Source of the DNA: an archaeon
GTDB lineage: Archaea; Nanobdellota; Nanobdellia; Pacearchaeales; GW2011-AR1
Direction of reading: 5' to 3'
DNA: 64,000 nt
Assembly: GCA_018653485.1 (NCBI GenBank)
Contig: JABHZE010000002.1
Span: 142,395-206,394 of the forward strand
Below, one piece after another: positions 52,044 to 59,673 of this stretch (its first letter is position 1; the number at the start of each line of letters is the position of its first letter). The position numbers and the translations under genes were made by a program. The notes beneath the pieces are model-generated. The model made no database searches. It worked only from the letters and a program-made list of their open reading frames with translations, and was not told the DNA's origin.

Positions 52044-53629
52044 AAATTCTAGGCGCAGCTTTAGGAGAAGATGTACATGTTCAAGGAGTTTATCACTTTT
52101 TACAAGAAGCACAAAGACAAGGTTATGAAACAGATTTTTTAGGACCTGCAATAGATGTGGATCAAATTATTCAAAAAGCAAAAAATGAAAATCCAGACAT
52201 TGTTGCAGTAAGTTATAGGTTAACTCCTGAAAATGGAAGACATCTAATAAAAGAACTAAAAGAAAAAGCAAGAGATTCAGGATTAAAGACAAGATTTGTT
52301 TTTGGTGGAACAGAACCAGTTGCAATGATTGCAAGAGATTCAAATTTCTTTAGTTTTATTGCTGATGGAAGTAATAACGATGAAATCCCTTACTTTTTAA
52401 GAGACGAAGAAAAAAAAGAAAGTTCTGAAAAACCATCTCAAAATGTTTTAGAAAGAATGAAGCAGAAAAAATCAACCCCATTATTAAGAACTCATTATGG
52501 GCAACCCACTTTAGAGGCAACAATAGACGGAATAACTCAGATAGCTGAATCAGGTTTAATAGATGTTATATCATTGGGAACAGATCAGGATGCTCAATCA
52601 AATTTCTTTCATCCAGAAAGACAAGACATAAAAAGAGCAGGAGCAGGAGGAGTTCCAGTTAGATCTCCAGAAGATTTTAAAAAATTATTTTTAGCAACTA
52701 GAACAGGTAATTTCCCATTAATGAGAAGTTATGCTGGAACAGATGATTTAATAGAAATGGCAGAAATGTATGAAAATACGTTTGGCAATGCATGGCCAGC
52801 AATACCTATATTTTGGTTTAATGATATGGATGGGAGAGGACCTCAAGATTTAGAAAAATCTGTTTCTGAACATTTAAAATTAATACAATGGTATTCAGAA
52901 AGAGACTTCCCAGTAGAAATTCTTGAATCTCACCATTGGGGTATGAGGGGAGCGCATGATTCATTAGCAGTTGCTACAGCCTATTTAGGTGCAAAAGTTA
53001 CAAAAGAATTAGGAGTAAAAGATTATATTCACCAATATATGTTTAATATTCCTCAAAGAATTTCAGCTACTAATGATCTTGCAAAAATGTTAGCAGTAAG
53101 AGAATTAATAACTGAGTTAAAATCAGATTCATTTCATGTATATACACAAACAAGAGCAGGATTACCTAGTTTTCCAAACCATTTAGAAGAAGCAAGAGCA
53201 CAATTAGCTAATTCAACATTATTACAAATGCAATTAAATCCAGATATTATTCATGTGGTAAATTATTCTGAACCTCATCATGCTGCAACAGCTCAAGATG
53301 TAATTGATAGTGCACATATAACTCTTCATGCAATAAAAAATTCTCAAGGGATGCCGAGTTTAGTTACCAATTCTGAAGTTGTTAGAAGAAAAGAAGAACT
53401 AAAACAAGGTGCAAGATATATTCTTAATCATGTAGAAGCAAATGGAGATTTAACAGATTCCAAATATCTTACTTCATTAGTTACAAAAGGAGTTTTAGAC
53501 GCTCCAATGTTAAAAGGAAATCAATATGCTAGAGGAAAATTAGAAGTAGTTGAAAAAAATGGGGCTTATTTTCCAGTAAAAGATGGAAAATTTATTAATG
53601 AAAGAGAAAGATTGGAGGTATTAAGATGA
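52040..53629 (+). CDS. Cobalamin-binding mutase-like protein
   Basis: 529 residues. The N-terminal 110 residues form a B12-binding domain with DVHVQG (residues 11-16, D-x-H-x-x-G whose His replaces the B12 base), a Ser at 58 and GG at 89-90, the spacing expected in glutamate mutase small subunits and methylmalonyl-CoA mutase. The rest resembles a TIM-barrel mutase subunit (THYGQPTLEATIDGITQIAE, ILESHHWGMRGAHDSLAVATAYLGAK, NIPQRISATNDLAKMLAVRELI). This suggests a carbon-skeleton or amino-group rearrangement of an amino acid, with both parts fused. Exact reaction unknown. It overlaps both neighbours by four bases. Confidence 0.75.
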   Translation: MKILGAALGEDVHVQGVYHFLQEAQRQGYETDFLGPAIDVDQIIQKAKNENPDIVAVSYRLTPENGRHLIKELKEKARDSGLKTRFVFGGTEPVAMIARDSNFFSFIADGSNNDEIPYFLRDEEKKESSEKPSQNVLERMKQKKSTPLLRTHYGQPTLEATIDGITQIAESGLIDVISLGTDQDAQSNFFHPERQDIKRAGAGGVPVRSPEDFKKLFLATRTGNFPLMRSYAGTDDLIEMAEMYENTFGNAWPAIPIFWFNDMDGRGPQDLEKSVSEHLKLIQWYSERDFPVEILESHHWGMRGAHDSLAVATAYLGAKVTKELGVKDYIHQYMFNIPQRISATNDLAKMLAVRELITELKSDSFHVYTQTRAGLPSFPNHLEEARAQLANSTLLQMQLNPDIIHVVNYSEPHHAATAQDVIDSAHITLHAIKNSQGMPSLVTNSEVVRRKEELKQGARYILNHVEANGDLTDSKYLTSLVTKGVLDAPMLKGNQYARGKLEVVEKNGAYFPVKDGKFINERERLEVLR

Positions 53630-54588
53630 AATTAGGAATATTTTGTAATAGGGATTATAGGGATTTTAGTATACCTAGAAATGATTTTTTATTAACTATA
53701 AATGAAGCAGTTTTTAGAGGCCATGATGTTTATTTTTTAAAAACAAGAGAGGTTAATGATTTAAGGAGTGCTCCTGCTTCTAAATTAAGAACAGAAGGAG
53801 TTAAAGATGTATACCAAAATGGACTTAGAGGAACAGAGCAAACAATAGATCTTTTTGATCTTGATACAATACTTTTAAGAGATACAGAAGTAAGAGGGCC
53901 TGATTTAATTAAAAAATTCAATCCTTTAGAAGAATCTGTATATTTTTTAAATAATCCTCAAGAAAGTGTAAATGCAGGGGATAAAGTGAATCATCAAAAA
54001 TACTTTGAAGGATTTCCAACAGCTAGAACTTATGTATTAAGAAGAGAAATGACAGGGGATGAAATGTCTAAGACAATTTCAGCAGTTCTTGCTAAAGAAG
54101 AGTTTCCTCTAGTCTTAAAGCCAAGTAATGGTTTTGCAGGAAAAGGAGTTACTAGGGCAAAGAGTAGAGAAGAGTTAGAATCAAAAGCAAAAGAACTTTT
54201 TGATTCTTATGGATGTATTCTTGTTCAAGAATTTCTTCCAGAAGCCTGTAAGGGAGATACACGATTTGTGTTTTTAGGGGGAGAGTTTCTTGTTTCTTTT
54301 CAACGGGTTTCAAAAGGAAATCAATGGAATCTAGCATCGGGGGAAGAAATTCAAATACCTTATGTTCCTTCAGAAGAAGAAATTAGAATGGGTCAAATAA
54401 TTGCTAGAAGAAGTGGACTAGATCTTGTTTCTGTTGATAAAATTGGATTGAATTTTAGTGAATTAAATGCTAGCCCTGGTTTTGAACATGATGCAAATAA
54501 AGTCTACAAAGGAGAAGGGTTACAGGTTCAAAAACAAATAGTAGATTTTCTTGAAAGAAGCTCAAAAGCATTTCATCAATCAAAATGA
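53626..54588 (+). CDS. ATP-grasp ligase, glutathione-synthetase/RimK-like (second)
   Basis: 320 residues. N-terminal domain (MKLGIFCNRDYRDFSIPRND, HDVYFLKTREVNDL, LDTILLRDTEVRGPD), then ATP-grasp core: FPLVLKPSNGFAGKGVTRAK (glycine-rich loop, about 163-182), ILVQEFLPEACKGDTRFVFLGGEFL and the metal-binding FSELNASPGF. It is related in plan to the first ATP-grasp gene of the operon but only distantly in sequence. A strong Shine-Dalgarno GGAGGT precedes the start. Probably ligates an amino acid or the product of the preceding enzymes. Confidence 0.85.
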   Translation: MKLGIFCNRDYRDFSIPRNDFLLTINEAVFRGHDVYFLKTREVNDLRSAPASKLRTEGVKDVYQNGLRGTEQTIDLFDLDTILLRDTEVRGPDLIKKFNPLEESVYFLNNPQESVNAGDKVNHQKYFEGFPTARTYVLRREMTGDEMSKTISAVLAKEEFPLVLKPSNGFAGKGVTRAKSREELESKAKELFDSYGCILVQEFLPEACKGDTRFVFLGGEFLVSFQRVSKGNQWNLASGEEIQIPYVPSEEEIRMGQIIARRSGLDLVSVDKIGLNFSELNASPGFEHDANKVYKGEGLQVQKQIVDFLERSSKAFHQSK

Positions 54589-55325
54589 AAAGGCCAGTAA
54601 TAGGAATAACAGGTCATTTTGATGACTTAGATACACATTCTAAATTTACAAAATATTTTGATAATTGTAGTGAAGCAATTAGAAAAGCTGGAGGAATACC
54701 TTACTTACTTCCTATTAGTTCAAATAATAAGGAGATTAGATTTCATCTTAAAAAAATAGACGGATTATTTTTAACAGGCGGAGGAGGCCTTTCAAGAATC
54801 ATAAAAAATAAAAAATTTTTACCAGAATTAAAAGATATTAATCCAGAGAGATATAAATTTGAAAAAAAACTTATTTTTCTTGCAAAAAAAATGAATCTCC
54901 CAATGATAGGATTATGTAGGGGTCATCAAATGATTACTGAAATTTTTGGAGGAAGTTTAAGAAATTTAACCAAAGAAGAGGTAAAAGTGCATTATCAAAA
55001 AAAACCAGGGTATTGTTCAGTTCATAATATTACCTTGAATAAAAAGAGCAAACTTTACAGATTATTAAAACAAGAAAACCTAAAAGTAAATAGTTTTCAT
55101 AGGCAAATAACAAATCAAGTTCCTAAAGGGTTTATTGTTTCTTCTTATCATGAAAATAAAATTATAGAAAGTATTGAGCATAAAAACAAACCGATTATTA
55201 GTTTGCAATTTCATCCTGAAAAACAACTAGATACCAGGGAAAGTATTCTTATTTTTAAATATTTTATAAGATTGTGTAGAAAGTATTCAGGTTATCGAAA
55301 GAAATGGAATCGTTTAGTACTTTGA
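54585..55325 (+). CDS. Class I glutamine-amidotransferase-like hydrolase (peptidase C26 family)
   Basis: 246 residues. GITGHFDD and IDGLFLTGGGGLSRI fit the PuuD/gamma-glutamyl hydrolase group. The nucleophile Cys is in MIGLCRGHQMI (about residue 111) and the His/Glu of the triad in LQFHPEKQ (about 209-211). Members cleave gamma-glutamyl bonds (for example gamma-Glu-GABA). Compared with its operon partners it is richer in Lys and more AT-rich. It overlaps the preceding gene by four bases and ends the operon. It could trim or recycle a gamma-glutamyl-type intermediate; inferred. Confidence 0.85.
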   Translation: MKRPVIGITGHFDDLDTHSKFTKYFDNCSEAIRKAGGIPYLLPISSNNKEIRFHLKKIDGLFLTGGGGLSRIIKNKKFLPELKDINPERYKFEKKLIFLAKKMNLPMIGLCRGHQMITEIFGGSLRNLTKEEVKVHYQKKPGYCSVHNITLNKKSKLYRLLKQENLKVNSFHRQITNQVPKGFIVSSYHENKIIESIEHKNKPIISLQFHPEKQLDTRESILIFKYFIRLCRKYSGYRKKWNRLVL

Positions 55326-55397
55326 TAAGGTATTGACCCCAAACCTATATAAATCTCCCAATTCTCTTATAACTATAAATAAAAACCGGTGTCTTAA

Positions 55398-56729
55398 ATG
55401 AAAATATATACAATAGGCGGATTTAATGAAGTAGGCAAGAATATGACTGCAGTAGACTTAGGCGAAGATGTTATATTGTTCGATTGTGGATTATTCCTTC
55501 CACCAATTGTAGAATTAGAAGAAGCAGAAAAAGTTTATACTGAAAAAAAATTAAGAGGGATTAAAGCAATTCCAGATGATTTAATGTTAGATAAATTAGG
55601 TTTAAGAGACAAAGTTAGAGCAATTATTCCAAGCCATGCACATTTAGATCATATTGGAGCAATACCTTTTATGGCACATAGGTATAATGCAGAAGTAATT
55701 GGAACCCCTTTCACAATAGAAGTTTTAAAATCAATATTAAGTGATGAAAAAATTAATTTAATGAATAAACTAAAAGTAGTTCAACCAAATTCTTTTTGTT
55801 ATGTTCAAGGAAAACAAAAAAAATACAGAGTAGATTTTGTAAATATCACTCATTCAACAATTCAATGTTCTCTTGTAGCACTTCATACTCCTGAAGGAAT
55901 AGTGCTTTATGCAAATGATTTCAAATTAGACAATACACCCATTATGGGACAAAAACCAAATTATGATCTTCTTAAAAAACTAGGTGAAGAAGGTATAAAG
56001 GTTCTTATTGTAGATTCATTATATTCTGGAGATGCAAGAAAAACAGCAAGTGAAAAAGTAGCAAGAACTCTTTTAGAGGAAGTTTTATTTACAACTAGAA
56101 ATGAAAATGCAGGATTAATTGTAACAACATTTTCATCACATATCGCAAGATTAAAATCAATAACAGAATTTGGAAAAAAATTAAATAGAAAAATAGTTTT
56201 CTTAGGAAGAAGTTTAAACAAATATGTTACTTCTGCAACAAAAGTAGATATGTGCCCGTTTAGAAAAGACGTAGAAATAGCAACTTATAGAAAACAATTA
56301 GAAAGAAAATTAAAACAAATAGATAAAAGAAGATCAGAATATATGGTTGTTTGCACAGGGCATCAAGGAGAGCCAGGAAGTATTTTAGATAGATTAGGAA
56401 GAAATAAATTACCTTTTAAGTTTAATAAAGAAGATAATATTGTTTTTTCTTCTTCAATTATTCCTGCTGAAACAAATATAAAAAATAGAGAAAGATTAGA
56501 TTTAAAATTAAGAAAAAGAGGAGCAAGATTATTTAATAATGTTCATGTATCTGGCCATGGTGGTAGGGAAGATTTAAGAGACTTTCTTAATTTAATAAAT
56601 CCAGAACACATAATCCCTTCTCATGGAAGTCATGAAAAAATAGCACCAATGATTGATTTAGCAAAAGAATTAGGATATAAACCTAAAAACCTCCATTTAA
56701 TGAATGATGGCGATGCTAAAAAATTCTAA
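55398..56729 (+). CDS. rnj: Ribonuclease J (metallo-beta-lactamase/beta-CASP)
   Basis: 443 residues. Metal-binding HAHLDHIGAIP (H80, H82, D84, H85), later THSTIQCSLVALHTPEGIVLYANDFKLD, beta-CASP helix-strand part GLIVTTFSSHIARLKSI, VVCTGHQGEPGSIL, VHVSGHGGREDLRDFLNLI and IIPSHGSHEK. Archaeal RNase J is a 5'-3' exoribonuclease in RNA turnover and rRNA processing. A TATA box CCTATATAAATC lies about 45 nt before the ATG. It begins a plus-strand run with the next two genes. Confidence 0.93.
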   Translation: MKIYTIGGFNEVGKNMTAVDLGEDVILFDCGLFLPPIVELEEAEKVYTEKKLRGIKAIPDDLMLDKLGLRDKVRAIIPSHAHLDHIGAIPFMAHRYNAEVIGTPFTIEVLKSILSDEKINLMNKLKVVQPNSFCYVQGKQKKYRVDFVNITHSTIQCSLVALHTPEGIVLYANDFKLDNTPIMGQKPNYDLLKKLGEEGIKVLIVDSLYSGDARKTASEKVARTLLEEVLFTTRNENAGLIVTTFSSHIARLKSITEFGKKLNRKIVFLGRSLNKYVTSATKVDMCPFRKDVEIATYRKQLERKLKQIDKRRSEYMVVCTGHQGEPGSILDRLGRNKLPFKFNKEDNIVFSSSIIPAETNIKNRERLDLKLRKRGARLFNNVHVSGHGGREDLRDFLNLINPEHIIPSHGSHEKIAPMIDLAKELGYKPKNLHLMNDGDAKKF

Positions 56730-56748
56730 TTAAAATAATTAAAACAAA

Positions 56749-57267
56749 ATGGTAAATGAAGACATCCTCACAGCTTTAAAGAATGGGGTTCAAAAAGGAG
56801 AATCATTAGAAACTTCAATAAAAATAGCAATTAATTCAGGATATAATCCAAGAGAAGTTAAAGAAGCTGCAAATTATGTTGGAAAAGGAACACTTTCTTC
56901 ATTACACACAAAACCCACAGAACATTTAGCAATGCCTTCTAAAAAAAGTTTTTTTTCATTTGGAAGAAAATCAAAAAAACAAAAAAACAAAATTCAAATG
57001 CCTAAAATACCAATTAAATCAACAAAACCAATTCCCTCACAACAAACTCAAAAACAAACTCAACAACAAATTAAACAATCAATTGAAGCCCCATCACCAA
57101 ATATTGAAATATCCTCCCCAACACCTTCAACTCAAAAACCTCAAAAACCAATTAAACCAAAGAGAACAAAAGAAATAATTCTTTTAGTAACCCTATTAAC
57201 ACTTATTGGAGTTTTAGTTTTCACAATAATTTTTAAGGATAGGATATTATCTTTCTTTACAGGATAA
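56749..57267 (+). CDS. Tail-anchored protein with UBA-like N-terminus
   Basis: 172 residues. The first 45 (LTALKNGVQKGESLETSIKIAINSGYNPREVKEAANYV) form a three-helix unit like UBA/CUE-type or DPANN-specific small domains. The middle is a Gln/Pro/Lys-rich disordered stretch (QQTQKQTQQQIKQS). The C-terminus has a membrane helix (IILLVTLLTLIGVLVFTIIF) with a short tail, so the N-terminal part faces the cytoplasm. Located between RNase J and the methylase; function unknown. Confidence 0.65.
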   Translation: MVNEDILTALKNGVQKGESLETSIKIAINSGYNPREVKEAANYVGKGTLSSLHTKPTEHLAMPSKKSFFSFGRKSKKQKNKIQMPKIPIKSTKPIPSQQTQKQTQQQIKQSIEAPSPNIEISSPTPSTQKPQKPIKPKRTKEIILLVTLLTLIGVLVFTIIFKDRILSFFTG

Positions 57268-57268
57268 A

Positions 57269-57856
57269 ATGCAAATCTATCAACCTGCAGAAGATTCTTA
57301 TCTTCTCCAAGAAACTTTAAAACAATACTTAAAATCTAAATCCAAAAATATAAAGATTCTTGACATGGGTTCTGGAACAGGAATTCAAGCTAAAACCGCA
57401 AGAGATTTAGGATTCAAAGATATAACTACTATAGATATTAATCCAAATGCAATAAAATTATTAGAAAAAGAAAAACTTAACCCTATCCTCTCCAATCTGT
57501 TCACAGAATTTAACCATTTCACAGAATTTAACCATAACACAGAATTTAACCAACAACAAAAATTCAATTTAATCACATTCAATGCACCATATCTTCCTGA
57601 AGATGAAAGAGAACCAGAAGACACAAAACAAAATACAACTGCAGGTGAAAAAGGATACGAAATAATTTTAGATTTTTTAGAACAAGCAAAACCTCATTTA
57701 ACTCAGGATGGAGAAATTTTATTATTAATATCTTCATTAAGCCAACCAAATATAATTGAAAAAAAGGCAAGAGAATTAAAATACAATTTTAAAATACTTA
57801 ATCAAACATCATTATTTTTTGAAAAATTATTTGTATATAAATTATCTAATCTCTAA
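57269..57856 (+). CDS. Mtq2/HemK2-like glutamine methyltransferase
   Basis: 195 residues. The start MQIYQPAEDSYLLQETL carries the YxPAEDSYLL signature of archaeal/eukaryal HemK2 (Mtq2), and KILDMGSGTGIQAKTARDLG is motif I. The catalytic NPPY motif is FNAPYLPEDE here. The family methylates the GGQ glutamine of release factor aRF1. A short in-frame repeat, TEFNHFTEFNHNTEFNQ (about residues 77-93), interrupts the region between strands 3 and 4 and comes from tandem ACAGAATTTAACCA units. One base after the preceding stop; co-transcribed with RNase J. Confidence 0.88.
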   Translation: MQIYQPAEDSYLLQETLKQYLKSKSKNIKILDMGSGTGIQAKTARDLGFKDITTIDINPNAIKLLEKEKLNPILSNLFTEFNHFTEFNHNTEFNQQQKFNLITFNAPYLPEDEREPEDTKQNTTAGEKGYEIILDFLEQAKPHLTQDGEILLLISSLSQPNIIEKKARELKYNFKILNQTSLFFEKLFVYKLSNL

Positions 57857-57890
57857 GGGCTTGGTGAATTCTTCTAACAAATTTAAATCA

Positions 57891-57942
57891 ACAGAAATTT
57901 TTATTTTTCTCCCCCTATTTATGAGGGAGAACAAATCAAAAT
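57891..57942 (+). repeat. Dispersed palindromic intergenic repeat, copy D
   Basis: Reads CAACAGAAATTTTTATTTT then TCTCCCCCTATTTATGAGGGAGAA and CAAATCAAAATTA. It matches copies A to C and shares the longer left flank with copy C. It lies in the 234-bp gap before the gene at 58091, which holds no other feature except TATA-like boxes. Confidence 0.85.
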
Positions 57943-58090
57943 TAGTAAACACTTATTCTTAAAAAATCATCACATTTTAAGCAGTTAAAACTTATATTTA
58001 AAGCGTTCGCAAGCCTTATAAACTCAAGGATTTCTAATTACTTTTTAAAGTTTTAGCAATGCTTTAAAAACTAAAAGACTTAAACAAAAG

Positions 58091-58405
58091 ATGGAAGAAC
58101 CACCCCTTGAAGAGTTAGATATTAATGGATTACCTAAAAGAAAAAAACGAGCTTATATCCTTGCTTATGAGAAAGCTCAACATTTAATGATTGATCCTGA
58201 AAAAGGCAAAGGAGATCCTGAAAGAATCAGACCCTACATTGAAATAGCTGAAATAGAGGCCCAAACAAGAAGAACAAACCTTAGAGCATTACTTTTTTTA
58301 TCACATGTTTTCGGACAAAGAAGATTTTCAGATGGACATCTTACTCCAATTCAAAGAAGAGCTTTTCAAGATGCATACACTCATCCATATCATGCAAGCC
58401 ATTAA
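58091..58405 (+). CDS. Hypothetical small soluble protein
   Basis: 104 residues, charged and helical: LDINGLPKRKKRAYILAYEKAQHLMIDPEKG, then IAEIEAQTRRTNLRALLFLSHVFGQRRF and a His-containing end. No family recognised. It is a single plus-strand gene upstream of mre11, with a separate promoter for mre11 between them (about 80 bp with TATATAA-type boxes). Confidence 0.55.
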   Translation: MEEPPLEELDINGLPKRKKRAYILAYEKAQHLMIDPEKGKGDPERIRPYIEIAEIEAQTRRTNLRALLFLSHVFGQRRFSDGHLTPIQRRAFQDAYTHPYHASH

Positions 58406-58488
58406 CTGCTCCTAAATATATGTTATAATATCTATTTCTATATAAATCAAATTCATCATTTCTAGATAAAGAAGAGATTAAAACTAAA

Positions 58489-59673
58489 ATGAAATTTTCA
58501 CATATAGCAGATTCACATTTAGGGGGTTGGAGACAACCAGAACTACAAGAACTTAATTTAGAATCTTTTAGAAAAGCAATTGAAATATCAATAGATGAAG
58601 GAGCAGAATTTATACTTTTTTCAGGAGATTTATTTGATTCACCATTTCCATCAATAGAAATACTTAAAGAAACCTTTGCAGAATTTAAAAAAATAAAAGA
58701 AGCAGGACTTAAAGCATATATTATTGCAGGAAGTCATGATTATTCTGTTTCAGGAAAAACATTTTTAGATGTTTTAGAAAAAGCAGGTTTTTGTCAAATT
58801 TGTAAATATAATGAAACAGAAGAAGAAATAATTTTAGAACCTTCAACACATAAATCTTGTTATATTTATGGTTATCCTGGTAAAAAATCAGGTTTAGAAG
58901 TTCAATCATTAAAAAAAGTTAAAATCAATGAACCTTATTCAAATTATTTTAGAATTTTAATGTTACATACAACAATAAAAGAAGCAATAGCAGATATACC
59001 TATAGATTCAATCCCTTTAACAGATTTGCCAAAAGCAGATTACTATGCATTAGGGCATATTCATATGGATTTTGAACAAGAAATTGAAGGAAAACCTGCA
59101 ATTTATGGTGGCCCGACATTTCCAAATAATTTTAAAGAGTTAGAGGAATTAAAATACGGCAGATTTTATATTATAGATGTAGAAGGATATACAAAAGTAA
59201 CAAAAAAAGAGATAAAACTTAAGGAAACAGAATTAGTTGAAATTGAATTAGATGATGCATTAAAAGGAACAGAGATAATCTTAAATGAACTTGAAAAAAG
59301 AGAACTTAAAGACAAGATAGTTTTATTAAAAATAAAAGGAGTATTAAGGCAAGGAAAACCATCTGATATTAAATTTATTGAAATTCAAGAATATCTTGAA
59401 AAATCAGGAGTTTATTCTTTTTTAAAAAATACTTCTAAATTAGGATTAGAAAAAAGAGAAACTAATTTTAAATTTGAATCTAATGAAATGGAAGATGTTG
59501 AACAAACATTAGTAAAAAAATATGAAAAAGAAAACCCATCTAATTTTAATCAGTTAATATTCCCATTAATGGAAAATCTTTCATTAGAAAAACAAGAAGG
59601 TGAAACAAATACAATTTTTCAAAATAGATTATTATCTTCTTTAAGTAAGGTTCTTGAGGTAGAGTTTATATGA
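58489..59673 (+). CDS. mre11: DNA double-strand break repair nuclease Mre11
   Basis: 394 residues. Phosphoesterase motifs: ADSHLGG (D8, H10), FSGDLFDSP (D47), IIAGSHDYS (81-86, where the usual GNHD Asn ligand is Ser), LMLHTT (His), YYALGHIHMDF (about 188). A capping domain follows (YGGPTFPNNFKELEELKYGRFYIIDV). It works with Rad50 in end resection. The Asn-to-Ser change in GNHD is worth noting but appears in some archaeal relatives as I recall. Overlaps rad50 by four bases (ATGA). Confidence 0.92.
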   Translation: MKFSHIADSHLGGWRQPELQELNLESFRKAIEISIDEGAEFILFSGDLFDSPFPSIEILKETFAEFKKIKEAGLKAYIIAGSHDYSVSGKTFLDVLEKAGFCQICKYNETEEEIILEPSTHKSCYIYGYPGKKSGLEVQSLKKVKINEPYSNYFRILMLHTTIKEAIADIPIDSIPLTDLPKADYYALGHIHMDFEQEIEGKPAIYGGPTFPNNFKELEELKYGRFYIIDVEGYTKVTKKEIKLKETELVEIELDDALKGTEIILNELEKRELKDKIVLLKIKGVLRQGKPSDIKFIEIQEYLEKSGVYSFLKNTSKLGLEKRETNFKFESNEMEDVEQTLVKKYEKENPSNFNQLIFPLMENLSLEKQEGETNTIFQNRLLSSLSKVLEVEFI

